The notes below the pieces were generated by a model, which was not told where the DNA came from, did not search any database, and worked only from the letters and a program-made list of their open reading frames with translations. From the NCBI GenBank assembly GCA_947498505.1, contig CANMKG010000001.1:62001-126000 (forward strand): DNA of 64,000 nt. Direction: 5' to 3'. Within the stretch, counting starts at the first letter, position 1. Every line of letters starts with the position of its first letter. Both the position numbers and the translations under genes were made by a program. Source of the DNA: an uncultured Maribacter sp. GTDB taxonomy: Bacteria; Bacteroidota; Bacteroidia; Flavobacteriales; Flavobacteriaceae. Positions 18,206-28,167 of the stretch are shown in pieces.

Positions 18206-19243
18206 ATGAGTATCAAAACAACAGAGTTTGGCGTTTTTAACGGTGAAAACGTTCAATTATATACTTTAAGTAATAGTAATGGGGTTCAAGTTCAAATAAC
18301 CAATTACGGAGCAACTATAACTACTTTAGAGGTTCCCAATTCTAAGGGAATTGTAGAAAACATAGCCTGTGGTTTTGATACTCTTGATGGTTATTTCGGA
18401 AAAGAGTATGTTGAAAATTCCCCGTATTTTGGAGGGACTATTGGTAGGTATTGCTCTCAGATTAAAAATTCTAAGTTCACCTTAAATGGAAAAGAATATA
18501 ATTTAGCAAAAAATTGCGGAGAAAACAATCTGCATGGTGGTGCAACTGGTTTTGACAAAAAAATATGGAATGTAGAAAGCGTGAGCGACAATGCTTTAAA
18601 AATGTCATTGCTAAGTAAAGATTTAGAAGAAGGTTTCCCAGGTAACGTTCAAATTTCAGTTGTTTTTACATTAACAGAGAGTAATGAGGTGAAAATTGAT
18701 TACTCAGGACTTCCTGATCAAGATACTCCTTTGTCAATGACTAATCATACGTATTTTAATTTGGATGCTTTTTCTTCAACAGTTGAAAGCCATATTGCAC
18801 AGGTAAATACAAACAATAGGCAAGTGATGGACGATACTGGGGCTGGTACCGGTGAAGTTATTGATATAACTGGTAAGCCGGATGACTTGACTAAAGGAAA
18901 AGAAATAGGGGATGCTCATTTAGGCATGGGAGACGGATTTGAAAATTTTTATGTTTTTGATAACCCTAATTTCAAGCTAAAAGAGGTTGCAAATGTTAGG
19001 TCAGAAGAATCGGGAAGGAAATTAACCGTTTTAAGCACCGAGCCCTGTATGTTGTTGTATACTGGTAAGTATACTTCAGATGCTATTAAAAGGGAAAATG
19101 GAGAACAATATGGAAAGTACAAAGGATTTTGTTGCGAAACACATCGTTATCAGAATGGTCCCAATATTGCAAACTCTCCTGGAACAATCACTAAAGCTGG
19201 AGAAAAATTTAAGAGTACTACTATTTTTAAGCTTGAATGGTAG
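18206..19243 (+). CDS. galM: Aldose 1-epimerase (mutarotase)
   Basis: Interconverts alpha and beta anomers of aldoses such as D-galactose, which GH2 cleavage releases. It is a GalM-type beta-sandwich of 345 aa. Visible landmarks are TNYGATITTLEVPN near the N-terminus, NNLHGGATGFDKKIW (substrate His), NHTYFNLDA (catalytic His region), and the C-terminal GFCCETHRYQNGPN with the catalytic glutamate. No signal peptide is apparent, so it is cytoplasmic. It sits 18 bases after the cycloisomerase gene and 37 bases before the transporter, in the same operon. It may feed galactose into a Leloir pathway encoded elsewhere; no galactokinase is present in the window. Confidence 0.92.
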   Translation: MSIKTTEFGVFNGENVQLYTLSNSNGVQVQITNYGATITTLEVPNSKGIVENIACGFDTLDGYFGKEYVENSPYFGGTIGRYCSQIKNSKFTLNGKEYNLAKNCGENNLHGGATGFDKKIWNVESVSDNALKMSLLSKDLEEGFPGNVQISVVFTLTESNEVKIDYSGLPDQDTPLSMTNHTYFNLDAFSSTVESHIAQVNTNNRQVMDDTGAGTGEVIDITGKPDDLTKGKEIGDAHLGMGDGFENFYVFDNPNFKLKEVANVRSEESGRKLTVLSTEPCMLLYTGKYTSDAIKRENGEQYGKYKGFCCETHRYQNGPNIANSPGTITKAGEKFKSTTIFKLEW

Positions 19244-19280
19244 TTTTAAATATTAACTAATAACCAAAAAACAAAAAATT

Positions 19281-20300
19281 ATGATTACAGGTGTTTTATT
19301 TGCAATCCTAGCAGGTCTTCTGCTTGGGTTATATGCTTTGCCGGAAAAGTTTACTAAGGACTATGAATTTGAAAATACGTGGAGTATGTTTTTCGCGATT
19401 AACACATTTGTTGTTCCTAATGTGGCTGCGTTTTTGTTAATAGATGGATTTTCAGATGTTTTAGCGGCCATACCTACAAAGCCATTAATGATTATGATTG
19501 TGTGTAGTGTTCTCTGGGGAATAGGAGCAATGATGTGGGGTAAAGCTATTAATTATATTGGATTATCGTTAGGTTTTTCAATTTTTATTGGTACAATAAT
19601 TCTTGTGGGGTCACTTTTACCTTTTATACAAGTAGGTTTGCCAAAAACAAACGTGCTACTTACTATTTTAGCAGGTTTGGCTGTTGTTCTTGTTGGAGTA
19701 ATGGCGAACGGAAGAGCGGGAATAATACGTCAAAAGGATGAAGAGGTAAATAAGGATATTGAAGAGAAAAAAGGAGGTTCCGTAATTACTGGAATTTTAA
19801 TAGCAATAATTGGTGGTTTATTAGCAACTGGTTTTAGTTATGCCTATGCAGCAGGAGGAGAAATAATTGATGCTGCTTCTCAGGCACAAGGAAATGAGCC
19901 TTGGAAAAGTGCAATAGCCGTTATGTATGTTATATATATGGCTGGTGGCGTAGCAATTGCTATCTATTTTGCTCAGCAGTTATCGGCTAAAAAATTATGG
20001 GGAAAATTTAAAACACCTCATTTAGGCAAAAATATAATGCTTACAACTGTGATGGGAGTATTCAATTTTGCAGCATCGGTGGTATTTGCTTACGCTGGTT
20101 TTAAACTAGGGAAGGAATTAGGAGGAAGTGTTGGTTATGCCATTTTTAATACTGCATGCGTGGTAACGGCCATTGTGAGTGGATTAATTACTAAAGAATG
20201 GGTAAAGGCGTCTTCTAAAGCAAAAAACTTTTTATATCTAGGTTTAACATGTATGGTAGTTGGTATTGTAATTATTGCCTACAGTAATAGTTTAGCTTAA
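19281..20300 (+). CDS. RhaT-type (DMT superfamily) sugar/H+ symporter
   Basis: Inner-membrane sugar permease with about ten hydrophobic helices (the first is GVLFAILAGLLLGLYALP) and a cytoplasmic loop rich in charged residues near 150-165. It looks like the L-rhamnose-proton symporter RhaT family, with the conserved block AMMWGKAINYIGLSLGFSIF. No rhamnose catabolic gene is nearby. As the last gene of the AHG operon it probably imports AHG or D-galactose released in the periplasm. The substrate is inferred from context. A strong terminator follows. Confidence 0.8.
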   Translation: MITGVLFAILAGLLLGLYALPEKFTKDYEFENTWSMFFAINTFVVPNVAAFLLIDGFSDVLAAIPTKPLMIMIVCSVLWGIGAMMWGKAINYIGLSLGFSIFIGTIILVGSLLPFIQVGLPKTNVLLTILAGLAVVLVGVMANGRAGIIRQKDEEVNKDIEEKKGGSVITGILIAIIGGLLATGFSYAYAAGGEIIDAASQAQGNEPWKSAIAVMYVIYMAGGVAIAIYFAQQLSAKKLWGKFKTPHLGKNIMLTTVMGVFNFAASVVFAYAGFKLGKELGGSVGYAIFNTACVVTAIVSGLITKEWVKASSKAKNFLYLGLTCMVVGIVIIAYSNSLA

Positions 20301-20657
20301 GAAAAGTAAACTAGTAATCGTTTTAAAGATTATATAAGAAGTGCTGTCTTGAAAAAGGCAGCACTTTTTTCATTTATATATTAATTGAATTTTACTTTCC
20401 AAGTGGTATTATCAAAACTTGATTATTTGAAAAGGTAAAGAATATCAACCCGTTAATTTTATCTAAAACATAAAGTATTAGAAGTAAAATTATCGGTTCA
20501 ATAATTATTTAGGTTCGTTTTTAGAACATTAATAAAGCCTTGTTAATATTAACGTTTTGTTAGGATTTTGATCATATGTACTATTTTAAAAGACATTTCT
20601 ACAACTGTTAGCTTTTAATTATTTCAACATTTGTTGGCATAATTATAAACTAACAAA
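20301..20657 (+). promoter_or_regulatory. Terminator of the AHG operon and leader of the second SusC operon
   Basis: A rho-independent terminator lies at 20339-20370: AGTGCTG and CAGCACT arms followed by six T residues. The remaining ~290 bases are AT-rich without a coding frame and should contain the SusC promoter. I found no exact TAnnTTTG match. A perfect 12-base palindrome GTTAATATTAAC at 20542-20553 is a candidate regulator site. Confidence 0.65.
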
Positions 20658-23600
20658 ATGAAAAATTATTTATTAGCTAATTTAAAACTCAAGGCTTGGA
20701 TAGTATGCTTGCTATTCTTTGGTTTTGGCGTAGTCCAGGCGCAAACGCAGGTTAAAGGTGTTGTAACATCCGAAGGGGAACCTTTGCCGGGAGCTAGCGT
20801 TGTAGTAAAAGGAACATCTAACGGAACGGTTACCGACTTTGATGGTAATTATGAAATTAAAGCCAACGTAGGTGATAACCTTGTTTTTAGTTACATAGGT
20901 TATAAGGACAAACAAATTGTAATTGAGGGTGATAATTCTACCATCAATGTAGTTCTTGAAGCAGATGTGGCCGCATTAGAAGAGGTTGTCGTAGTTGGTT
21001 ACGGTGTCCAAAAAAAGAAAGAGGTAACGGGTGCTGTGGCTCAAGTGAAAGCAGAATCCATAGAGAATATTGCTACCTCTGATTTAGGTACTGCCCTACA
21101 AGGGCAAATTGCGGGAGTAACCGTTGTTGCAAGTTCTGGTGCTCCTGGAGCAGAAGCAAATGTGCAAATTCGTGGATTAACCTCAGTATTTGGTGGAAAT
21201 AGTCCCTTATATGTAGTAGATGGTGTCCCTTTTAACGGAGATCCAAGATTAAGTATGTCTGAAATTGAAACCATTGATGTTTTGAAAGATGCTGCCTCAG
21301 CAGCCATATATGGAACAAGAGGAGCAGCAGGAGTTATATTGATAACCACTAAAAAGGGAAAGGAAGGGAAAATGAATATTAGCTTAAATAGTTATTATGG
21401 GACCCAAAATATTACATCAGGAATTCCTACCCTAGATAAAGAAGATGGTTTATATAGACTGTTTTTAACTTCTAATGCTCAAAATGGTTCTGTTTACGGA
21501 AACACTTGGACCGTTATTGAGAGGTCTCCGCACCAGTTAACCAACAATACTAGTCTAGTAGATGTAATTGAAAATGATAATGCTGTAATTCAAAATCATA
21601 GTTTAAATGTTTCCGGGGGTAGAGAAGGTTTAGCTTATAGTGTAAACGCTAACTTTTATAATCAAGAAGGGTCAATTATTAACTCGGGTCTAGAAAGGTT
21701 TAATGTTCGAGCTAATACACAATATAACAAAGGCAAGTGGAAATTAGATACTGGAATCTCGTTTAGAATAGAAGAGCAAGAGCATGCTCCTTGGGGAATA
21801 ACTAAAGAAGTTATTAGTTATTCTCCTTTACAACCTGCTATAGATCCTAATGTTACAGAACGAAGTGATGCAGGAGATGGGAGTGGAGCTGCAAATTTAT
21901 CTAACTTAGGATATAGGTTAATTCAAAGAGATAATGCGGAAAATCAATACTTTGATGGAAATTTAGGGATTAGTTATGACATTACTGATAACTTAAACTT
22001 CACTTCAAGAGGGTCCTTAAGTGCTGATAATGGTACCAGACGAAGAATAAATCCTCAGTATATAGTTTTTGATGATGAAGGAAAGCAAATAGCAACGCAA
22101 CGATCCTTAATTTATAATGAAAGTTATTTAGATAAGAAAACAACTTGGGAGCAAATTTTAAATTATCATAAGGAATTCGGTAATCATAGTGTAAACCTTA
22201 CAGGCGTATATTCGGCAGAAAAGTATACCTATTCTCAGTTTTGGGGACAAAGAGCAAATATTTTTAATAATAATATAACGGTTTTAAATGGTGGAACTTC
22301 AGATCCAAATGCAGGGTCTGGAAATTCTAGATGGACGGAAGATAGAGTAACCACATTTAATGGAATGTTAGGAAGGTTGCAATATAATTATAAAGAAAAG
22401 TACTTATTAAGTGTTAGTGTTAGAAGAGATGGAAGTAGTAGGTTTGAAAAAGAACCTTGGGGTGTTTTTCCTTCCATGTCTATGGGTTGGAATGTTTCAG
22501 ATGAAAAGTTTTGGAAGTACTTGGAGAATACAGTTTCTTCATTTAAACTAAGAGCAAGTAGAGGTACAACTGGAAATTCAGCAATTGCTGATTATGGTTT
22601 TGCACCAATAATTACTCTTGAAAATGATGTGGTTTTTGGATCAGACAATGATGAAAACCTTCAGTTAGGAGCTGTTCAACAGGCATATAAAAACGGAGAT
22701 TTAAAATGGGAAACTTCAATTTCAACAAATTTTGGATATGACATCTCTTTTTTAGATAACAGATTGACATTTTCTTCAGATGTGTATACTACAAAAAAGA
22801 AGGATATGTTGTCTCAGGTGTTACTTCCACCATCACAGGGGGTAAATGGTAACGATGCCATACTAATTGTGAATGTTGGTGATATGGAAAATAAAGGATT
22901 TGAAATGGCTGCTAATTATAGACACGACGGCAAATTTTCATGGAATCTGGGAATAACATATTCTGAAAATGACAACGTTGTTACGAGAATGAGTGATAAT
23001 GTAAAATCTATTTATTTTGAGGATAGCGAAATCTCTGGTACAGATAACGATACGGATAAAGTGACCATCCTTCGCGAAGGGCTTGAAGCTGGTGCTTTTA
23101 TGTTAGTTAAAACGGATGGTGTTATCCAAACCGAAGATGAATTGGCAGAATATTTGGAAGAATACCCTACAAGCGGAGCTAAATTAGGAGATTTAAAATT
23201 ACTTGACGCCTTAACCGAGGATACTGATGGAGATGGTGTTGCAGATGCTGGAGACGGAGTAATTGATGTAAATGACCAACAATATGCAGGTAGCGGTGCT
23301 CCAGAGTTTGAAATGGGGCTAAATTTTTCTGCGAATTACAAAAATTTTGATTTTACAACTCAAATTTATGGTTCATTTGGCGCTGAAATCATTAACGGAA
23401 ACAAAGCGTTTGCTTATCAAGTAGGAACTCATCGAGATCTTAAGTATGGTTGGTCCCCTGCAAATCCAGAATCAGAGATTCCTATTTATAGAGGTAGTAC
23501 TACACATAACAATGTAAGAGGATTTTCAGATTACTGGTTAGAAGATGGCACCTTTGTCAGATTCAGAAATATAACACTGGGCTATAGTTACCCTAAAAGT

Positions 23601-23786
23601 CGTTTAGAAAAAATAGGAGTTTCAAAATTGCGATTATATGTTACTGGTCAAAACCTGATTACATTAACTAAGTATGACGGATATGATCCAGAAGTGGGTA
23701 ATAATGGTTTAAGTACTAGAGGTATAGATAAAGGTACTTACCCTATTTCTTCACAAATACGTGTTGGTTTACAGTTAGAATTTTAA
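20658..23786 (+). CDS. SusC/RagA-family TonB-dependent outer-membrane transporter (second set)
   Basis: Oligosaccharide importer of the outer membrane. The signal peptide ends around GVVQAQT, followed by a carboxypeptidase-D-like domain (VKGVVTSEGEPLPGASVVV, ~32-105), TonB-box-like EEVVVVGYGVQKKKEVTGAV, the plug (IETIDVLKDAASAAIYGTRG, ~115-230), and a barrel ending in IRVGLQLEF. Length is 1042 aa. A calcium-site-like DTDGDGVADAGDGVIDVND segment occurs in a late extracellular loop, as in many SusC proteins. SusD starts 12 bases downstream. It is related to, but clearly diverged from, the SusC at 5100-8189, suggesting different oligosaccharide preferences. Confidence 0.95.
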   Translation: MKNYLLANLKLKAWIVCLLFFGFGVVQAQTQVKGVVTSEGEPLPGASVVVKGTSNGTVTDFDGNYEIKANVGDNLVFSYIGYKDKQIVIEGDNSTINVVLEADVAALEEVVVVGYGVQKKKEVTGAVAQVKAESIENIATSDLGTALQGQIAGVTVVASSGAPGAEANVQIRGLTSVFGGNSPLYVVDGVPFNGDPRLSMSEIETIDVLKDAASAAIYGTRGAAGVILITTKKGKEGKMNISLNSYYGTQNITSGIPTLDKEDGLYRLFLTSNAQNGSVYGNTWTVIERSPHQLTNNTSLVDVIENDNAVIQNHSLNVSGGREGLAYSVNANFYNQEGSIINSGLERFNVRANTQYNKGKWKLDTGISFRIEEQEHAPWGITKEVISYSPLQPAIDPNVTERSDAGDGSGAANLSNLGYRLIQRDNAENQYFDGNLGISYDITDNLNFTSRGSLSADNGTRRRINPQYIVFDDEGKQIATQRSLIYNESYLDKKTTWEQILNYHKEFGNHSVNLTGVYSAEKYTYSQFWGQRANIFNNNITVLNGGTSDPNAGSGNSRWTEDRVTTFNGMLGRLQYNYKEKYLLSVSVRRDGSSRFEKEPWGVFPSMSMGWNVSDEKFWKYLENTVSSFKLRASRGTTGNSAIADYGFAPIITLENDVVFGSDNDENLQLGAVQQAYKNGDLKWETSISTNFGYDISFLDNRLTFSSDVYTTKKKDMLSQVLLPPSQGVNGNDAILIVNVGDMENKGFEMAANYRHDGKFSWNLGITYSENDNVVTRMSDNVKSIYFEDSEISGTDNDTDKVTILREGLEAGAFMLVKTDGVIQTEDELAEYLEEYPTSGAKLGDLKLLDALTEDTDGDGVADAGDGVIDVNDQQYAGSGAPEFEMGLNFSANYKNFDFTTQIYGSFGAEIINGNKAFAYQVGTHRDLKYGWSPANPESEIPIYRGSTTHNNVRGFSDYWLEDGTFVRFRNITLGYSYPKSRLEKIGVSKLRLYVTGQNLITLTKYDGYDPEVGNNGLSTRGIDKGTYPISSQIRVGLQLEF

Positions 23787-23797
23787 AAAAAAAGAAT

Positions 23798-25582
23798 ATG
23801 AAAAAAGTATTTAACTTAAAAATAACCTTGGTGCTTGCACTGTTTTTAACATTGGTAGGGTGTAAAGAGGATTTTTTAGAAGAGACAAATCCAAATAATT
23901 TATCAACAGGAAGTTTTTGGAAAAATGTTTTAGATCTTGAACAAGGTTTAGTAGCAGCATATAAAGGAATGTCCAGTCCGCATAACGTGAATTTGGTTAA
24001 TGAGTTGTCTAGGTCTGACTTAGCATGGTCTAGCGGATGGCAGAGACCAAATAATAATAATGAATATTATTTACAAACATTTAATAACGCCTCAGGAGCA
24101 CCTATAAACAAATGGGCAGCTTTGTATAGAACAATTTTTAGAGCTAATCAGGTAATTGAGGCGGCTGAAAATTTAATGGGTACGCATGGAAATGAAGAGG
24201 ATGAAGAAAGGGCACTAGTTATTTCGGCTGAAGCAAGATTTATAAGAGGGTATTCGTATTTTATGTTACATAACTCTTTTAATCAAGGCTCTGTAACACT
24301 TATTACTGGAGTTTCTAAAGGAGGGTCAGAGTTTTATCAACCACTATCTTCTGCGGAGGAGATTAGAAATTTTTATATACAGGATTTGGAGTTCGCTGCC
24401 GAAAACTTACCCTCAACATGGAATGATGTTCAGCAGGGAAGAGTTACTGCAGGGGCGGCTGTAGCAGTTTTAGGGCAATCTGAATTATATGCCGGAAACT
24501 ATGATCAAGCAGCCACATATTTTAAAAGTGTTATTGATGATTTTGGATATGCATTAACTCCAGATATTGGAAGTAATTTTACTACTAGAGATGAGTTAAA
24601 TGAAGAGTCTATTCTTGAGCTAACATATTCTACTGATTTTAAAAATGAGTTAAATCCTTGGGATTCAAGAGATGTAGCGTCTACTAGCGGGTATCAAAAA
24701 TTGTTTACTGGAGCACCTGGTCAATGGTTTGGTGCTGTGTGTGCAAACTGGCTAATATTAGAATATAGAAATGATACTCCTGATTTTTCTGACCCAAGAA
24801 ATATTATTAGAGAAGATGATGGTTCTGAAAGATTTCGAAAATTTAGTTTAAGAACTTCTGCCTCAGTTGCTTTGGTTGATGATGATGATACTGAGTATTA
24901 TGGAAGCCCAAGAACAGGTCAAGCTGCGAATTTTAATGTTAAAATGACCGCCTTTTGGAGAAAACATACGAATTGGGATTTAGGATTTGATAGAGAAGAA
25001 GCTATATCTCCAGGTAAAGTACGTACAGGAATAAATGAAAGATTAATTCGTTTAGCTGAAATTTATTTACAGTACGCGGAAGCTGTTATTAAAGGAGGTA
25101 CCGATGAAAGTGGAGTTGAAGAAGCAATGTTGTACATTAATAAAGTAAGAAGACGTTCAGCTGTTCAATTGCTAGGACCAAATGGTTCAGGTGAGTTCCC
25201 TGGAAATGACCATGACAATGTTGTTTATACAGCACAAAGTTTAATGGAACATTTAATGTTTAAAGAATATCCTTTAGAGTTATCTGCCGAAGGTGACGGA
25301 AACCGAAACATCGATTTAAGAAGATGGGGAATCAAAGCAGAAAGGTTTAGAGAATTAGCTATGCGGAGATATTACGGTGATCATTATGAGGTTACAAAAG
25401 AAGATGGAGATACAGTTACAAGATGGGAGTCTATTGTAAACGAAACAACTCCAGATGATCCCTTGGTTAACGATGCTTGGAATGAGTTTCAGGAGGCATC
25501 TGTGAATTACAATGAAGCTTCACACGCTTATTGGCCGATACCAAATAGTGAAATTATCACTAATCCAGAATTATATAATTAA
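23798..25582 (+). CDS. SusD/RagB-family nutrient-binding lipoprotein (second set)
   Basis: Surface lipoprotein partner of the preceding SusC. Lipobox LTLVGC ends the signal peptide, followed by the SusD signature DFLEETNPNNLSTGSFWK. Helical repeats (AEARFIRGYSYFMLHN) and the C-terminal block YPLELSAEGDGNRNIDLRRWG are present. At 594 aa it is a normal-sized SusD. It lies 12 bases after SusC and 12 before the SusE-like gene. The nearest downstream enzymes are GH16 and the DUF1080 protein, so its ligand is probably a longer galactan fragment made by GH16. That is inference. Confidence 0.95.
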   Translation: MKKVFNLKITLVLALFLTLVGCKEDFLEETNPNNLSTGSFWKNVLDLEQGLVAAYKGMSSPHNVNLVNELSRSDLAWSSGWQRPNNNNEYYLQTFNNASGAPINKWAALYRTIFRANQVIEAAENLMGTHGNEEDEERALVISAEARFIRGYSYFMLHNSFNQGSVTLITGVSKGGSEFYQPLSSAEEIRNFYIQDLEFAAENLPSTWNDVQQGRVTAGAAVAVLGQSELYAGNYDQAATYFKSVIDDFGYALTPDIGSNFTTRDELNEESILELTYSTDFKNELNPWDSRDVASTSGYQKLFTGAPGQWFGAVCANWLILEYRNDTPDFSDPRNIIREDDGSERFRKFSLRTSASVALVDDDDTEYYGSPRTGQAANFNVKMTAFWRKHTNWDLGFDREEAISPGKVRTGINERLIRLAEIYLQYAEAVIKGGTDESGVEEAMLYINKVRRRSAVQLLGPNGSGEFPGNDHDNVVYTAQSLMEHLMFKEYPLELSAEGDGNRNIDLRRWGIKAERFRELAMRRYYGDHYEVTKEDGDTVTRWESIVNETTPDDPLVNDAWNEFQEASVNYNEASHAYWPIPNSEIITNPELYN

Positions 25583-25593
25583 AAAAAATAGAT

Positions 25594-27222
25594 ATGAAAT
25601 ATAAAATAGCAATAATAGTACTTGTTTTAGCCGGTGTAATTTTAGGCTGTCAAGATGATGACTACGATGCACCAAATGATTTAGCGGCTATTGCGTTTTA
25701 TTCAAGCGCAGGAAGATCAACCGAGTTGCAAATAGGAATATTTGACTATATGTCTTTTTCTGATTTATCTCAAGGAACAATAGAACATTTATGGACTATT
25801 GATGAAGGCAATTCTTTTTTAGAGGGTCCTTTTGGATTTAAAGATTCTACAGAAGTATTTGAACAAAATATTATTTATCCCGGGGAGTTAGAAACTGAAG
25901 ATAAAACAATTCATGTGTTTTTTCAAAAATCAGGATTACAAAAAGTCAGGTTAAGAAATGTTTTCGAAAAATATGTTGAGTTTGTAGGGTATAACGGAGA
26001 AGAAGAATATACATTTCCGGCAGTGGAAGAAGGCGATAAATGGGTTATTGATACAACGTTTACCATTAAGGTTTTTGATACGATTATTCCTAATATAGAG
26101 GTTAGACAAGCTGGAGAGTTATTAGATCAAAATAGTTTGGATACTATATATGTCGAGGCTGGAGACGAATTAGAGTTTAAAGATTTGTCTACGATCGGAG
26201 AACCAAATGGACGTTGGTGGTTTGCGAGAAACCCTAAAAGAGAAGGTGTGGAACAGACTGAAGATGATATTGTAGCTTCAAGCTCCGATTCAATTGCCAA
26301 TTTAGTTTTTAAGAAATTGGGTGTTTTCGAAGCGGGGGTAAATGTAAGTAGAACAGGGCAATTTATACCTCAAGATAATGATCAATATGTTCTACCAAGA
26401 CCAATCAAAGTAATTCCTTCTTCAAAACCTTTTGTTTTGACAGGAGATATAGCAGAACAGGAGGACGAAACGATTTTTGTTCCTTTTAATGGAGAATTTG
26501 CACCATTTATTGGACAAGAGGACTTTTTTACGGTAACAGTTAATGGAGATGAGTTTGAAATTGAATCTGTAACTATTAATGCTACTGACGCAACAATTTT
26601 GGAAATTAAATTGATAGAGCCAATATATAGACCAGATGTCATTACGGTTTCTTATAATGGAGCTGGTACGTTGCAATCAACAGATACGCGCTCTCCTGTA
26701 GCCTTTACTGATGAGATGGTTGTTATGCATGACGTGAATATGTTACCAATAAATGTAGCAAGTTTTGAAGATGGAGGTTTGAGATGGGGGCCTTTTACTC
26801 CTGCATGGGGTGAAAACCAAGGAGAAATAGAGTATACTACAGATAGGGCTTTTGATGGAGAATACAGTATGAAATTGTCAACAGAGGCGGGGCAACGGAG
26901 TGCAGTAACATCTTTCTTAGAAGGTGGAGAGGTTATTAATTTTGAAGCAGGAAAACAATATGTAATGAGGTTTTCTATGTATTTAGAGTCTTCAAGTGTT
27001 TTACCAGCCGAAATTAGTTGGTGGAGGCTACATGAATGGACTCAACAATGGGTTTCACCTGATCAAGTAATGGGAGAATGGATTACTCTAGAACATCAAT
27101 TCACTTCTGGAGGGGAATTGGCCCAGTTATACTTTAGAATACTACCAAATGGTGCTGGGGATTCTGATTACGTGGCTTATTTTGATGATTTTTACATTAA
27201 TGAGGTAGAAACAAGACCATAA
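25594..27222 (+). CDS. SusE-like surface glycan-binding lipoprotein (second set)
   Basis: Third gene of the second Sus set, 542 aa, with lipobox LAGVILGC. It has two PKD/Ig-like domains in the first half (EHLWTIDEGNSFLEGPFGF, and FQKSGLQKVRLRNVFEKY), then the linker IKVIPSSKP, a SwmB-like domain (~285-380), and a C-terminal jelly-roll-like carbohydrate-binding region (~390-540). The layout and length mirror the product at 1731-3347, consistent with duplication of the whole Sus set. No catalytic residues were seen. A terminator follows at once. Confidence 0.75.
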   Translation: MKYKIAIIVLVLAGVILGCQDDDYDAPNDLAAIAFYSSAGRSTELQIGIFDYMSFSDLSQGTIEHLWTIDEGNSFLEGPFGFKDSTEVFEQNIIYPGELETEDKTIHVFFQKSGLQKVRLRNVFEKYVEFVGYNGEEEYTFPAVEEGDKWVIDTTFTIKVFDTIIPNIEVRQAGELLDQNSLDTIYVEAGDELEFKDLSTIGEPNGRWWFARNPKREGVEQTEDDIVASSSDSIANLVFKKLGVFEAGVNVSRTGQFIPQDNDQYVLPRPIKVIPSSKPFVLTGDIAEQEDETIFVPFNGEFAPFIGQEDFFTVTVNGDEFEIESVTINATDATILEIKLIEPIYRPDVITVSYNGAGTLQSTDTRSPVAFTDEMVVMHDVNMLPINVASFEDGGLRWGPFTPAWGENQGEIEYTTDRAFDGEYSMKLSTEAGQRSAVTSFLEGGEVINFEAGKQYVMRFSMYLESSSVLPAEISWWRLHEWTQQWVSPDQVMGEWITLEHQFTSGGELAQLYFRILPNGAGDSDYVAYFDDFYINEVETRP

Positions 27223-27241
27223 AATTAATATTGATTTTTAT

Positions 27242-27270
27242 AGCCTGTGAGTAAAATCACAGGCTTTTTC
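27242..27270 (+). terminator. Rho-independent terminator of the second Sus operon
   Basis: Perfect nine-base arms AGCCTGTGA and TCACAGGCT with a six-base loop, followed by T5. It separates the Sus genes from GH16. Confidence 0.85.
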
Positions 27271-27303
27271 GTTTAGAGTCATTTACATTTAAACATTTAG
27301 AAA

Positions 27304-28140
27304 ATGAAAGCACTTGTATATTTATGTAGCATGTTTTTAATAGCAGTAGGGTATGGACAAACACCTGAAGCGCCCAATGGTTATAAATGGGTGAAGAATG
27401 AAAAATTTTCAGATGAATTTAATGATAGTATTTTAGATGCAACAAAATGGTATGACCGTTCTCCCTATTGGGTAAATGGTCGCCCACCAGCTACTTTCAG
27501 GGCGTATTCAGTATCAGTAAAGGATGGTGCTCTTCAAATAAAAAATTCGGTTTTAGAAGGAGATGAAAAATACAATATAGCCGGAGGTGCAGTAGCTTCT
27601 GTTGCCAAGGATGCATTTTATGGTTATTACGAAACTAAAATGCTAGCGTCTAGTATTTCCATGTCATCTACTTTTTGGTTAAAAAATAAACCGGTTTCTG
27701 ATGATTGTCCACAGGAACAATTGGAACTTGATATTTTGGAAGTAGTAGGGCAGCAAAAAAAAGGAGGAGATTTTAGAGAAACTATGAGGTCAAATGCTCA
27801 TATTTTCCATCGTAATTGTAAAGGAGAAAAGGAGGTAAAGTCAACTACGGGTCCTGGAGCAGTTATTTCGCCTCCAGCAAATGAAGCATATCATGTATAT
27901 GGGTGTTGGTGGGTAGATGCTAAAACGCTTCATTTTTATTTAGATGGAGAATTTCAATATACCATAAACCCAAGTACATTTTATAGAGAAAACCCATTTA
28001 ATAGACCAATGTATATGCATATGGTAACGGAAACGTATTATTGGGAAACACCGCCTACACCAAAGGAATTGGCAGACGACACTAAAAACACTACATATTA
28101 CGATTGGGTAAGATCTTACAAATTAGAGAAAATAGAGTAA
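27304..28140 (+). CDS. GH16 endo-galactanase (beta-agarase or beta-porphyranase type)
   Basis: Retaining endo-hydrolase with a type I signal peptide (cleavage near VGYGQ) and a single jelly-roll GH16 domain; no CBM and no type IX sorting domain are visible in its 278 aa. The catalytic ExDxxE motif is ELDILE: nucleophile E141, assisting D143, acid/base E146. The N-terminal SDEFNDSILDATKW and GRPPATFRAYSVSV blocks are those of agarase, porphyranase and kappa-carrageenase subfamilies rather than laminarinases. It probably cuts beta-1,4 bonds of agar or porphyran in the periplasm or at the surface. The choice between agarase and porphyranase depends on subsite residues I cannot settle by eye. Confidence 0.85.
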   Translation: MKALVYLCSMFLIAVGYGQTPEAPNGYKWVKNEKFSDEFNDSILDATKWYDRSPYWVNGRPPATFRAYSVSVKDGALQIKNSVLEGDEKYNIAGGAVASVAKDAFYGYYETKMLASSISMSSTFWLKNKPVSDDCPQEQLELDILEVVGQQKKGGDFRETMRSNAHIFHRNCKGEKEVKSTTGPGAVISPPANEAYHVYGCWWVDAKTLHFYLDGEFQYTINPSTFYRENPFNRPMYMHMVTETYYWETPPTPKELADDTKNTTYYDWVRSYKLEKIE

Positions 28141-28167
28141 ATTAGAACTCACATTAAAACTTATACC

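Noticed and set aside
27304-28140. Laminarinase or lichenase
   Set aside because: The GRPPATFRAYSVSV and ELDILE context fits the agarase/porphyranase/carrageenase side of GH16, and the neighbours are galactan genes.
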